A stretch of DNA of 64,000 bases from Liolophura sinensis (Eukaryota; Mollusca; Polyplacophora; Chitonida; Chitonidae), in the NCBI RefSeq assembly GCF_032854445.1, contig NC_088305.1, positions 32,701,645 through 32,765,644 of the forward strand, given 5' to 3'. Below the pieces are notes generated by a model. It saw only the letters and a list, made by a program, of their open reading frames with translations. It searched no databases and had not been told where the DNA came from. The translations under genes and the position numbers were made by a program. Of this stretch, positions 20,110-31,334 are shown piece by piece (within the stretch, counting starts at the first letter, position 1; every line of letters begins with the position of its first letter).

Positions 20110-22430
20110 AGTAGTTTGCACTTGGTCGGTTCTGTCGTGTACACTTAAAGTTTCATCTAGGTATCCAAATAAACATTCGTAGGCCAGCCGTCAACACATA
20201 CGTTGTGGGGTCAATAATCGCAAGATTCTCATAACAAGGACATACAAAAAGTATATGAAGGTGAGCTCCAACCATATCAGAGAAACACATGCGAAAACAT
20301 CTAAACTCTCGGGTGGTATTTCGAAACCTGTCAGTCTCTTTCCTGAACTGAGCAAAATTTTTTATACAAGGCTAAAGTGTGATTTGTTAGATATGCTCCC
20401 TCTTCTAAGTGGACTTTGTAATCACAGTGGGGATCATATGTACTGCTCAAATTGAGGGATGCAGACCATTCCTGCCTGTCCATATCATGCAGTCGTTCAC
20501 GAAAATTCTTAAGCAAAGACCTAACATCCCAAAATCCCTGAGCAACCCACATTTATCCAAACCCCAGGGGGAACAACATTCCCTTCAGAGAAGTAGCCCA
20601 ATTACGCTTCCCCTGGGAGTCCAGATGGAGCAGCATATTGTAAGTCTTTTGGGGTATCTCTCTTCAGTTTAGCTAACAACTCTTAACTAATACTGAACAC
20701 ACTTTGAAGAGCTATTACAGACCACAGGAAATCGGCAACATTCTCCGAGAGACAACATGTTGGGGGTGCATTTGTCTGTTTATAAAATATGTTTGCATGC
20801 TAAATATTGAACTCTTTCTAGCACTTCACACCTTTGGAATCCCCATAAGGCGGAGCCGTATGTAAGTGCAAGCTATATTTTGATATTAAACAGATTAAAA
20901 AATACTGCGTATGACATGTCACCAAGGTAGCACATGGTTCGCAACACCTCAGTAAGAGCCCATTTCCCTAGCGACGCAACATATTCTACAGATTTACCCT
21001 CTCTTAAGAAACAAGTAAATGCCATCCGTAGATATTTACATGATGTTATGATTTCCATCGGGTCTGTCCCAAGTCTGCCATTTTCATTTTTACCTAACGT
21101 ACCACCTTTAAGGAATACAGCTTTTCATTTATCTCAATTTACATAAAGGCTCTATTTCTGACGATCAAGCATTGTTTCAGGTTGTTGTTGGATTCCCTTA
21201 GGAGTCTAAAATACAAGCTCTATGTCATCTGCAAAAAGCGACATAAATATATGAGTAAAATCGGGGAATAGTTGAATCCCATCTTTACCACACATACATG
21301 CGTCGTTACTTAACTGATTAATAATAACAAAAATAACAACGGGCCTAAGATACAGTCTTGACGTAGACTGACTTCTCACGCAAATACATCAGTTAAATCT
21401 GACCCACAACGGCACAAGCTCTCACAGCATTATAAACACTCTTGAGACAATTGAAAGACCTCCTCCCCCCCTTAGTCCATGTTTAGTATTTTCACCGAAT
21501 TTACCGAATATAGCAGTTTTTTTCCGATTAACTAAGTCATAAGTCTTTCTAAAGTCTATAAATGCGAGGTAAAATTTCTCCTTGGATTTCCTGAGATGTT
21601 TTAGGTTACATGACGAGATGGTAAATATATTGTCCGATATCAAATACTCTTGCCGAAATTCTGCTTGATACTCTGTCTAAATCTTTTCTGGCTTCGGCCC
21701 AATCTGTACGTATCTTGTTTATAATTGTTGTAAATAATTTACCAAATATACTTAAGAGTGAAATCCCTCTATAACTATTACGATCACTCCTGTCGCTATT
21801 CATGAAGTAGGGAACAATAGCACCCAGACTCCAAACCTTTAGGAACTCTCCTGCATCAGACACATGGTTGTATAGCTTAAGCATAAATGACATATAATGG
21901 ACAAGAGAAATTTAAAAACTTCCTTAGTGAGTCCGTCCACGCCTTGGGAATTACCAACTTCACATTTATTTAAGGTAAATGCAGTTTCGTCCTCACAGAT
22001 TGCGCTGTTCAAGATTTCATTATTTTCAAACAGATCTAAATCTTCATATTTCTCAAATGCGTTATCTTTACCCACGTTAACGTTAATCGGGTCCTTAAAA
22101 TAGTTAAACAGTCCATGTTTCGGATTGGGATTACGAGGATTTGGGGAGTGAATACGACGGCGTATAGACCAAAAATGTTTGTCATTTACTGATTGCTGAA
22201 GGGATTGCCGTTGACTTGATTGTCAGACGTATTTCTTGGATCGTATACATGATTTACACTTGCTGCAATGTGATGAACATATGGAGAGTACTGTTGCAGC
22301 GATCCTTTCTAAGTATCCGGAAGGCACGCCTACATCCCCTTTCGATGACATACTTTCCAGTCATACCACTTATTCCTGAATTTTCAGGGAGGCGCACGAA
22401 TGTTCACTGGAATGGAGTCTGAAGCACACT
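20110..22430 (-). pseudogene. Non-LTR retrotransposon ORF2 remnant (reverse transcriptase), unit 1
   Basis: Read on the minus strand: a linker (DKHFWSIRRRIHSPN-like, about 22160), an RT N-terminal block with KVWSLGAIVPYF and YRGISLLSIFGKLF (about 21720-21850), LAFIDFRKTYDLVNR (about 21525-21570; the second Asp of the usual DxxxAFD is Tyr), catalytic FADD at 21224-21235, a GSALWGFQRCE segment near 20840, and a C-terminal FRERLHDMDRQEW domain (20470-20520). Frameshifts and stops make it dead. The style is that of CR1/RTE-like LINEs; I do not assign a clade. Confidence 0.8.
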
Positions 22431-22921
22431 AGAATCTTGGATAATAGTCTTACGCTATGGTTGACATTCTCGGTTATTATTTGAGTGAAACTTACTATAC
22501 TGTGTTTGCAGCGCTTTCATTCTATTTCATCCTTAAAGATAGGTACCAATAGATGGTTCCATCTTATTTTCTCAGTGACTTTATTGGATGTTGAGGAGTA
22601 GTGATATCGAAGAGAGATTAAAAGAGGAAGGTGGTGTCATCCTGACCTACCACGCAGACAAACTGTTTTATATGTCAGAAGAAACCACGCAATAATTTAC
22701 AACGGACGCCTCATTATGACATATATAAGTAAATATTCCCTTTCCTTCATCACCACCGAAGAGACCACCTAACATATGCAGAATGAGAACTAAACACGTA
22801 TCAAGGAGCGATCTACCGAATTGGTTCGTCACATTATGCTGGGTTGTTCATTTGACGCCGGTTAGCGCATATTCTTCAAAATCAAGGACCGGCCCCGATA
22901 AATGACATAAATGACATATAA
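22431..22921. other. Unit backbone between LINE and SINE, nothing recognised
   Basis: AT-rich noncoding sequence, collinear with 35700-36193 in unit 2. No open frame, RNA gene or transposon end is evident. Confidence 0.5.
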
Positions 22922-23232
22922 TAGCACAGTTAGTAGAGCGTCCGCATCGGCAGCGGTAGATCCAGGGTCAATCCTGTGTCGGGTCACACCCAAGACCTTA
23001 AAAAAGAGGAAGTTGTAGCTTGGCGTTCAGCACCAAGGGGATAGTTGATCCGTATCAGTATACTGGCTCCGGCTGGGCGGCTTACTTGCCTTCAGTAAGT
23101 CGTTTCAGTGAAGGAGCACTAGATAAAATAGCGGTGGAAATCCGTCCAGCAACAAGGAGGCAAATTACATACACTCAACGAACTCCTTCGTCGTCGTATA
23201 ACTGCAAAATTGTTAAGTACGACGTTAGCCAC
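22922..23232 (+). repeat. tRNA-derived SINE, split by BEL/Pao (unit 1)
   Basis: Begins tagcacagttagtagagcg, an A-box-like RNA polymerase III promoter, with a B-box-like gggtcaatcct about 40 bp on. The body (ttggcgttcagca, ggcggcttacttgcc, cctgttaagtacgacgtt-type end) follows. The tail cccaaagcactcactcactc is found only after the BEL element, at about 27867-27886, so the LTR element landed near the SINE 3-prime end. Such SINEs are common in mollusc genomes as I recall. Confidence 0.75.
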
Positions 23233-23790
23233 TGTACTGTAACCGCCGTTACAGAGGGTATTATTCTCCCAACCATTTGTGTGTTATCTAAATTGTACAT
23301 TTTAAGAAATCCCTTTTCACTTAGGACTTAGGACTCTAAGCTCATCCTGCCTTTTGGATTTAACACTGACTGACTGTTATTTCCCGTGAAGTGCTCGTAG
23401 TTCACAGCTGTGTGATTTTACCGATTCACCACGCGGTAGGCGAACTTTGATATTTTTCGAACTAGAATAATTTCCGCTTGTGATGTTAGAAGCTGTTTTA
23501 TTGTCCATTTGTATAGTTTAGTTGAGTACATGTAGAACATAAAAACATATAGTAACATAGTAAAAGGAAATATTGAAAAACTACGTTGTAAGACCTAAAG
23601 TACACAATATAAGCATGAACTCTGCTCCAAATACGCGTAGTCATATAGGCATAAGTAATGTGTCTGTACGTATTTTCATTGTAACGTATTTAATATCGTC
23701 CGTTTATTAAAGCATGCATATAACTCGAAGTCTCATATGATACAAGGTGTACAACGTGGATGTCACCCAATGTAAACAACCGTACTAGCT
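23233..23790 (+). repeat. BEL/Pao 5-prime LTR, truncated (unit 1)
   Basis: Begins TGTACTGTAACC and matches 36525 onward, but breaks off at cgtactagctgacaatc and joins directly to gag coding sequence, so the LTR 3-prime end, primer site and gag N-terminus are deleted here. Confidence 0.65.
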
Positions 23791-23799
23791 GACAATCTT

Positions 23800-24072
23800 G
23801 AAGCTGATTGTGCAAGAGCTAGGGCTGAATACGCTGCAAAGGAAGCTAATCGTGGAAAACGTCAAGCTGTACTGGATGCAGAAAACCAGCGTAAGAAGGC
23901 AGAGTTTACAGCTGACCTTGACCTTCTTAGGATTGAAACGGAAACGGCTGCCGCCGAGGCAGAGGTTCAGGGTTTAGAGTCTATGGATGTGAGAAGCGTA
24001 AAATCTCGCCATTCTCAATCCATTTTGCGATCACCAGTGGAGTCATTGTTCACAGAACAAGTGAATATGTGA
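23800..24072 (+). pseudogene. BEL/Pao gag remnant (C-terminal part), unit 1
   Basis: Reads ARAEYAAKEANRGKRQAVL and then a Glu/Ala-rich coiled coil ending TEQVNM-stop. It corresponds to the last third of the longer copy at 37615-38253. The heptad-rich character fits the N-terminal coiled coil of BEL-type gag. Confidence 0.6.
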
Positions 24073-24338
24073 AACAACTGGAACACGATAGCGGGAAAGA
24101 CGTATTTGTCCGTTACTTTGAATCACAATCTGTTCGGTTAAGGTCTGTAACGCTCGTCATTTTCGAATCTGGAACTCATTCATAGACTACAAATTTGAAC
24201 TTTGATATAGGATTCATGTCTGGAATCTCCACTGTCTGACCGGTATAATTAAAAACTGATGTCCGCTTCTCTCTTGTGTGTTACCTGCTTTATTTCCTAT
24301 TTGTATAATTTCTTAAATACCTTTGTCTTTGGGGGCTA

Positions 24339-24611
24339 GTGTTAAGCGTTGCCTCGGAAATGGAACGCCCTTTACGGACTGCAAATGGTATACGAATGTC
24401 GGACATGACGCTTATACTTGATACTATGTACCCTAAGAATCGACCCATTATGGCAGTTCGTACATACGCGGTGGTAGACGCCCAAAGCAACGTGTCATTA
24501 GCCAAAGCCGAGCTTTTGGATCAAATGGACATGCACACTCAACCTTTCCGTACACACTTTCGTCATGAACAGGGGTTATCAAGACCTCGGGAAGATGAAC
24601 CTGCGGTCTAG
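24339..24611 (+). pseudogene. BEL/Pao aspartic protease remnant, unit 1
   Basis: RTYAVVDAQSNVSLAKAEL matches the Asp-containing flap of the retropepsin-like domain of BEL elements (the usual Asp-x-Gly/Gln-Ser turn). Only the N-terminal half is in frame. The sequence between 24073 and 24338 shows nothing else. Confidence 0.6.
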
Positions 24612-24619
24612 TAGCCAAA

Positions 24620-25700
24620 TCTGTCGAAGAAGACGCAGAATTTCCTCCTCCAACTTTGAATGAATGGGACAGTACTCCAAACAAAAGAGTGTGATAACTG
24701 GTTTGCTTGCGCGGAATTCACCGACCTAAATAAGTCAGTGTGCTCAAAACCAGTATCCTACCGCATGGACAACCAAACTTCGAGACTTTGGATTAGGATG
24801 AGATCATTTACCCATGCAACGAAGCATGGGGTTGTTGTGAGACCTCAACTCGGATATCTTCACCTTCAAGGTATCCTCAAGTGATAAACCGTATACTAGG
24901 AGAGGAATTCTGTCGTCAGTCAATAGTCTCCTTTGCATATTATGGGACACTCCACTTTCCACTTTTGTCTTTGCTGAAGAGAGTTCAAATATTCACACTT
25001 GGGTTTGTCGTGCCAGTCTCTCTCCAAGGAAAGTTGCTTCTGCGGGAGCTCATTACGTACACTAAGGATTGGAACGAACCTCTGTCACGTGACCTTGAAG
25101 AAGAATGGGAACAGTGGAGGGATTCTTTCAGACTTGTGGAGAATTTGAACATACCAAGGACCTACGCAACGACATCCCTAGCAGACATACCAGAGAATGA
25201 GATTCAAATCTTCTGTGACGCTTCAGAGAAGGCCCTTGCCGCAGCCGGCCATTTAAAGACGACTACTGACACAGAAACTTGGAGATTTATTCTGGGCAAA
25301 GCAAGAGTATCCCCACTTCACGCTCAGAACATACCACGTCTAGAACTGTGTGCAACTGTCCTAGCTGTCGAGATATCTGAAGTCATTTCAGAGCACATTA
25401 AATCCAAACCAACAAGGTCAGATTCTAAACGGAGAGCAAGATTGTTCTCGGATACATCGCCAGCAAAACTCGTACATTCTGTGTATATGTGACAGAGTCA
25501 GCAGGATCAGAAAATCAACCAAGCCAGAATAGTGGTCATTCGTACCAACGGATGGCAATCCAGCTGATATAGCAACTCGAGTGATAACGCCTACATTGAA
25601 AGCCATTGGCACATAGCTAACAGGTCTGGTGAGACGCTTCGAGGAAATCAATAATTTTCACCCTTGGTCGAACAGGACGATCAAATAATCACTTTATCAA
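24620..25700 (+). pseudogene. BEL/Pao peptidase A17 / RNase H region, unit 1
   Basis: Open frame 24881-25492 contains LGFVVPVSLQGKLLLREL, WNEPLSRDLEEEWEQW, the RNase H start IQIFCDASEKALAAAG and PRLELCATVLAVE. The RT catalytic part expected upstream is missing. A frameshift after 25492 leads to WSFVPTDGNPADIATRV, the end of RNase H. Confidence 0.82.
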
Positions 25701-25771
25701 CATCAGTATCTCCACGTCCAGAACTCGGATCAAGTCGTTTTGAGTGCTTTTCTACATGGCAATGACTGACC

Positions 25772-26500
25772 ATGACGTTAAGCAACCTTAAACACATATG
25801 TCGCAATTTCATAAATGCTCTCCGAGGATTCGTCTTTATTCGAGGAGCCGTCATTGATTTCAGATCCGATAGAGGAAGTAACTTTGTGGAAGCAACGGTT
25901 AGCTTAAAGATAGACGCCACAAATGTGGGGTCTGGACCTACGAGGAATTTTCTGTATAACAAGGGAACAAAGTGGGTCTTCAACCCGCCACGTTCCTCCC
26001 ACTTAAGAGGCGTGTTTGAACGCATGATTGGTGTCAGCCGAAAGATTTTGGACTCGATATTGATGGACGACATATGCGGCAGACATTTAACCCACGAAGC
26101 CCTAACTACATTTCTGGCAGAGGTGAGTGCCATAATAAACGCTCGTCCCATTGTTCCAGTCAACACGGATCCGGAATCTCCAATGATCTTATCCCCTGCC
26201 CAGTTGTTGACACGCAAAAGCAACCAATGATGGAACCCCTAGGAGACATAAATATTAAAGGTCCAGTGGAAAGGAGTTCAGACAATAGCTGATACATTGT
26301 GGAAAAGATGGCGTTGTGAATATTTGAACCCTCTTAAGCCAACACAAAAGTGGCAATGGCATATTGGTCTGACCGTTCGACCGCTTCCTGGAACAGACGG
26401 GAAAGTGCGAAAAGACCAAATTCGCATTTCGAGGAATGGCAAAGCCATTGTGTATACCCGACCCATCACTGACATAATCCCATTGTTGTCACCGTGGTGA
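25772..26500 (+). pseudogene. BEL/Pao integrase and C-terminal domain, unit 1
   Basis: Frame 25772-26230 has DFRSDRGSNFVEA (second catalytic Asp) and WVFNPPRSSHLRGVFERMIG (catalytic Glu), then RPIVPVNTDPESP. After a frame change, LWKRWRCEYLNPL and a domain ending VYTRPITDIIPLL follow to about 26500, the tail typical of BEL integrases. The first catalytic Asp region is degraded. Confidence 0.82.
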
Positions 26501-26587
26501 TTGTATTTTAACACCTACCTCAGGTGATACCACCCCAGTAACCACTGATATGGAAGTATGGCTTCCTTACAGATATCAGGCGGGAAG

Positions 26588-27859
26588 TGTATTGTAACCG
26601 CCATTACATAGGGTATTTCTCTCCCAACCATTTGTGTGTTATCTGAATTGTACATTTTAGGAAATCGGTTTTCACTTTATTTATTTTTATGGATAGCTTC
26701 TTCAGCAACATAGGTTTAGGTTTTTACGTTACCAAGGACCGACGTGAAAATGAAGGCGTAGTTCACCTGTGTGTTTGTGCTTTATTCTCATGATTTCGGA
26801 CGTGTGGCAACCTACAGTTTCAGTAACATTATTTCTCAGGACTCCTCGTCGGGAGCGGTAGATCCAGGGTCAATCCTGTGTTGGGTCACACCCAAGACCT
26901 TAAAAAACAGGAATTTGTAGCTTCTTTGCTTGGCGTTCAGGATGAAGGGGAGAGTGAAACGACTAGTTGACCCATATCAGTGTAATGGCTCGGGCGGGGC
27001 GGCTTACATTTTAAGAAATCCGTTTTCACTTCATTTAATTTTATGCATAGCTTCTTCAGCAACATAGGTTTAGGTTTTTACGTTACCACGGACCGACGTG
27101 CAAGTGAAGGCGGTGGAACTCCGCCCACCTGTGTGTTTGTGCTTTATTCTCATGATTTCGGACGTGTTGCAACCCACAGTGTCAGTCACATTATTCCTTA
27201 GGACTCTAAGCTCATCCTGCCTTTTGGATTTAACACTGACAGACTTTTATTTGATGTGAATTCCTTGTAGTTCACAGCTGTGTGATTTTACCGATTAACC
27301 ACGCAGTAGCCAAACTTTGACATTATTCGAACTAAAATAATTACCGCTTATGATGAAAAAAAAAACTGTTTTATTGCCCATTTGTATAGTTTAGTTGAGT
27401 ACATGTATAATATGAAAATGGATAATCATATGGTAAAAGGAAATATTGAAAAACTACGTTGTAAGACCTAAAGTACACAATATAAGCATAAACTCTGTTC
27501 CACATATGCGTAGTGATACATACATGAGTAATGTGGCTTTACGTATTTTCACTATGACGTGTTTAATGTAGTCCGTTTATTAGAGCAGGGATGTAACTCG
27601 AAGTCTCATATGATACAATGTGTACAATGTGGATGTCACCGAATGTAAACAACCGTTCTAGCTGACAATCATGTTATTCTGTTATTGATAAACAGCTGCG
27701 TTTCTTTCTTTTCTATAGACGTTTACCGTTCTATTGTCCATGCAACTGTGGATCGTACAGTCATTAATCTGTCAATGGATCTTGACGAACTGTTGAGGAT
27801 GTAGTTATTTGAGAGTGCGGGTAACTTAGTGCAAATTCCACTCTTTGTGGAAAGAGGGA
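26588..27859 (+). repeat. BEL/Pao 3-prime LTR, chimeric with a SINE piece (unit 1)
   Basis: LTR sequence from 26588, interrupted at about 26855-27006 by a SINE body segment (gggagcggtagatccagggt through gcggcttac). It then restarts at cattttaagaaatccgtttt, repeating LTR sequence already present at about 26651, and runs to gaggga at 27859. The SINE tail follows. Confidence 0.6.
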
Positions 27860-28300
27860 TGATAACCCCAAAGCACTCACTCACTCAAAATCAGGGTTGA
27901 TAAAATGATCTCGATCAGTTAAAGGGCACGATGTACGAGCACTGAAGACCGCTCCAAGGATCAGTAACGGATCAGATTGACAGATCGCCAAGGTCTTAAA
28001 AGTTAAGTTCTCCAGTACCAAAGCGCCGTCTTTCTCCTGCCCGCTACCAGTGGAGTAAAAGGATGCATCACTTGGAGGTACATATAAACAGCCATACACA
28101 ACGTCACACTGGAGGCTAAAAAATGAACTGTTTACTTTAAAGGAAAGTCAAAAGTGGGTTCTGATGACGGGGGTAAACCATTTAGAGATATGCCATATGT
28201 ATAAATACACATATGCCCCGGCATGGTCGGCCACGGGCAGACTGCACAGCCGGCACACAAAACGCAACATAGTCAGTCACAAATTCGGCTAGTACGCCCT
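27860..28300. other. SINE tail and unit boundary, no gene
   Basis: Holds the SINE tail cccaaagcactcactcactc and then unit backbone across the unit 1/unit 2 junction; collinear with 41762-42170. Confidence 0.5.
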
Positions 28301-29449
28301 TGGAGTGTTAACACCAGGTTGCGATAAAGCCCAGAAACTTCAAACCCATGAAGGCTCAAAAAAGTCAGTGTCATTAAACTTAGAATCCAACCCTTTAATA
28401 TCTCAGAACAAGAACTATAATTCGTCCTACGGTCAGCGTCTTATTCCTTCTCCCGTCCCCACGTCGTTGACCCCATTTGCGTTGACGCCATGTCTCATAG
28501 CCAATGTTCTCACCCTAGATCTAGATCGTTGCGTATTAAACAGGCCATGTGAAGCGAGATCTACGATTACCAACTTGCCTTTTTCTAGTATCCTGATTTA
28601 CCGTCTGCCCACAGATCCCTTAGAGTTTTCCGTTGTCTCAATGTCAGATCGTTAGACACGCCTATACCTTTATCCATGAATTTCTACTTACCTTGTATTC
28701 ATCCTGTTACCCCACAGCAGGAACTTACATATTATAGGTCTTGGTTTACCATCCGAAGTTGACTCAACGCGTACGTAATGCTTGTATATCACATTTTACC
28801 TCAGACATATCATGGATCCTTTCTGACCTAAATCCACTTATTTTAGCTAAAATTCAATATAGGTCCGGAGGATTCGTTCGGCCTTCCCGGTTAGCCCCAA
28901 TGTCCCCTTAGGTAGTTAGGTGAGTGATCGAAACACCACTGGTCCCATGAACTACGTGTAAGCTCACTGGACATGTTGGTAGCTGGAAGCACGACCCGCC
29001 TACACACAAGCTGCAGTTGGTGTTTGTACGGAGGCTACCTGGCAGCTCCCCGACCCCATGGAAGAATATAAAGTAATGAAGTAGGACGGATTTATGCAAA
29101 TAAAAGCCGTGAACAGTTTCCAGTGACGAAAGAAAGACGCAAGGGATGTTCTGCGGGATTGAATTAAATGTGTATCAAAATCGTGTATCATGTAAATTTT
29201 TTAAATTGTCGATAATCGAAAGAGATATATCTTAGTTGGCTTGTGAATAACGTTTAGGCTTACGGTAAAATGTAACCAACACTATCATGTGATGTAGTTG
29301 GATCCCTCAAACATAATTTACCATCGACTTTGTTGTTCGTAATGTAGCACATTACCTCTTAACCTATTTCTGTCAAATTTGTATCACTGAGGGGTATAAA
29401 TATGATACAATATCATGATGATTCCTATAAAATTGACCTATACTACTTC
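28301..29449. other. Unrecognised conserved block, unit 2
   Basis: Counterpart of 1460-2600. The open stretch at 28305-28655 is again unbroken but unrecognised. From about 29090 onward it is closer to unit 3 than to unit 1. Confidence 0.45.
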
Positions 29450-30350
29450 TGCATCGTCGTGATATTAATCTTTCTGAATAATGCTTGTTTTCTTTTTGCA
29501 TTTTCATCGGTTTATTTGTAGGTGTTGATTTTTGTGCTACTGTTGAGATTCTGTTTAACTTGTCACAACTGCTTTTTACACAAACAATATCTATAATCAG
29601 CAGCGAAATTTGTTCTTTTTTGCACCAATCAGAACACTAACTTCCACATGCTACAGCCATTGTTTCATCCCCATTTCCACTAACCATTTTTATACATGTG
29701 GTTGTGTGTTGAATTACTTGTAGCTGATGTATTCCATTGTCTCTGAATGCATTTTCCATCCCCATTATTTTGGCAATATTCTCTGCCATTCTAAAGTTTT
29801 CGATGATTTCGGTCTATATATTTTCTAAATGTGATGGTCTCTAGTTCTTTGACTCAAAAAATCCACTGTTTTCTAAAGGAAGTTATTTATTATTGTTTTC
29901 TTCGTTTCTATGCCTAGTGGCATATACTAGCAAACATTGTACCATTGTTAATGTTACATGTAAAGTTGCATTTCCGCCTTAGCCACCGGTTAATAGACGA
30001 TCAGAATATTTTATCTTTTTCACATTTGAGAAATAAATGTTCAGTTGTTTCTTTCTCTTTGTTACCAAGTTCGCTAACACATCATTCTGTTTCCTACCAG
30101 TTTTGAAAAGATACGATTTTTAGGACATATCCAGTGCAAACTTGTTCACTGAAAGTCTTGTATCTCCAATACTTTTCACATAGAAAGAAAGAAGTAATCT
30201 TTGCATTGATATAGTTGCTGCTCCTGTAGAACATTTCTCCCATAAAGTCCTGTATTTCCTGCAGGATTCTGTTCAGATGCACAAAACTGTCCTATTGTCT
30301 GTTTGCATAACTTTAATAACAACGATCAATCTGATTGCTTGAATACAGGC
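29450..30350 (-). repeat. Possible LINE ORF2 3-prime remnant (unit 2)
   Basis: Counterpart of 2600-3510, including the ILQEIQDFMGEMFYRSSNY segment on the minus strand. Same uncertainty. Confidence 0.3.
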
Positions 30351-30635
30351 ATCGGAATTTGATTTGACAATGCATTGGTGAATTACTATGACATTCACTT
30401 TGTGCTTTTATCTGGTCATTTGATGACATGGTGTTATGTTCGGTTATGCTTTATATTAATTTAGATTGAGCTAGTGGCTGCACGTTTTATAATTAGGGAA
30501 ACGGGCGATATTTGTCCTATACAGCATTTACACCTCACTGAATCAACTGTTAAGTAAGACATCAACGAGTTTAGCCAGAACCTTTTCATTAATTAGCTGT
30601 GTACTGATTCCAGTCCTTTCTATTATGTATAACAG

Positions 30636-30734
30636 AATGGGGAGACACCTTTACATCAGGCGGCTTTACATGGCAACGAAGATTTTGTTCGTATTTTGGT
30701 GGAGCAGGGCGCCAACGTCAACACACAGAATACA
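30636..30734 (+). CDS. Ankyrin-repeat exon 1, unit 2 (intact splice sites)
   Basis: NGETPLHQAALHGNEDF to ANVNTQNT, acceptor AG at 30634-30635, donor GTAAGT at 30735. This is the only copy of exon 1 with its donor. Downstream, 30735-31018 is intron. Confidence 0.8.
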
Positions 30735-31022
30735 GTAAGTAGTTATCTTCGATATTTTAATACTTCTAATAATAACGTTTTATTTCAGACACCAAGGTCC
30801 ATAGGAACAGAAGAATATACAAAAGAAGTAAGAAAAACATAAAAATACCAGGAGCACAAAATGCACATTGCTTTTACAAAATATGCTTTAGGGTACGTGG
30901 ACGCAACTATAGGCTCTGTTTGGGGCTTTCGAGTACATTCTTTCACCGTTGATATCTGTAGAGGATTTAAATAGACTTTCGGACTACTGTTGTGCAAAAC
31001 GTTCTGAATACCTATTATTTAA

Positions 31023-31045
31023 CTCATTCACTTTGACGCGCGGCT
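31023..31045 (+). repeat. piggyBac left terminal inverted repeat
   Basis: Starts ctcattcactttgac directly after TTAA; about 15 bp match the right end with three mismatches. Confidence 0.8.
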
Positions 31046-31334
31046 CAGGCCGCATGCAGAGCGCTCTGTCTCAACCCGAGGTGCGATTATACCCGCGCGG
31101 CCGATAAAGACCTCATTTCCCGAGGAGCGGCTAAACCCGCATATAACACCACTTCTCATTGGGTGCATATTTTGCTTTCAAATGTTTTGTGTTTGAGTAT
31201 AAACCAATCAAAACACACCTAATGAATTTGTCAGGCTTGTGTTTAATGGTATTTTGGCGGTTTTATTGGCTTGAATACCTAACCACAACAAAAATAGAAT
31301 CTATTTTTAGACTCGCACTCACTCGAGTGTCAAC

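Larger units (their letters stand above)
23233..27859 (+). mobile_element. BEL/Pao LTR retrotransposon, decayed (unit 1)
   Basis: Flanking LTR-like repeats start tgtactgtaaccgcc; a purine tract (aggcgggaag) precedes the 3-prime copy. Between them lie remnants of gag, aspartic protease, the Pao peptidase/RNase H region, integrase and its C-terminal domain, in BEL order. The YVDD reverse transcriptase core is not found. The same damage plan in unit 2 means the element decayed before the tandem duplication. Confidence 0.8.
1259..28090. repeat. Tandem unit 1 of 3 (host repeat carrying Polinton 1)
   Basis: The sequence starting with gccatagacaacgtc at 1259 recurs at 28091 and 41966 and stays collinear for many kilobases. 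Without the 12.7-kb Polinton the unit is about 14 kb. Order inside: unrecognised block, LINE-like remnant, ankyrin exons 1 to 3, LINE endonuclease remnant split by Polinton 1, ankyrin exon 4, LINE reverse transcriptase remnant, SINE, BEL/Pao element inside that SINE. The left end is cut by a PolB fragment, so the true left junction is lost. Collinearity is seen directly; exact identities were not computed. Confidence 0.85.

Noticed and set aside
22922-23000. A tRNA gene at the head of the SINE
   Set aside because: A- and B-box-like motifs are present but the cloverleaf is not intact and the same sequence recurs as part of a longer repeat body.
25681-26223. Minus-strand open frame opposite the BEL/Pao integrase, and its counterpart at 40235-40753
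   Set aside because: Conserved only because the integrase frame on the other strand is; no domain.
31023-31130. CpG-island promoter of a host gene
   Set aside because: The GC-rich stretch lies within the piggyBac terminus and is mirrored near its other end, so it belongs to the transposon.
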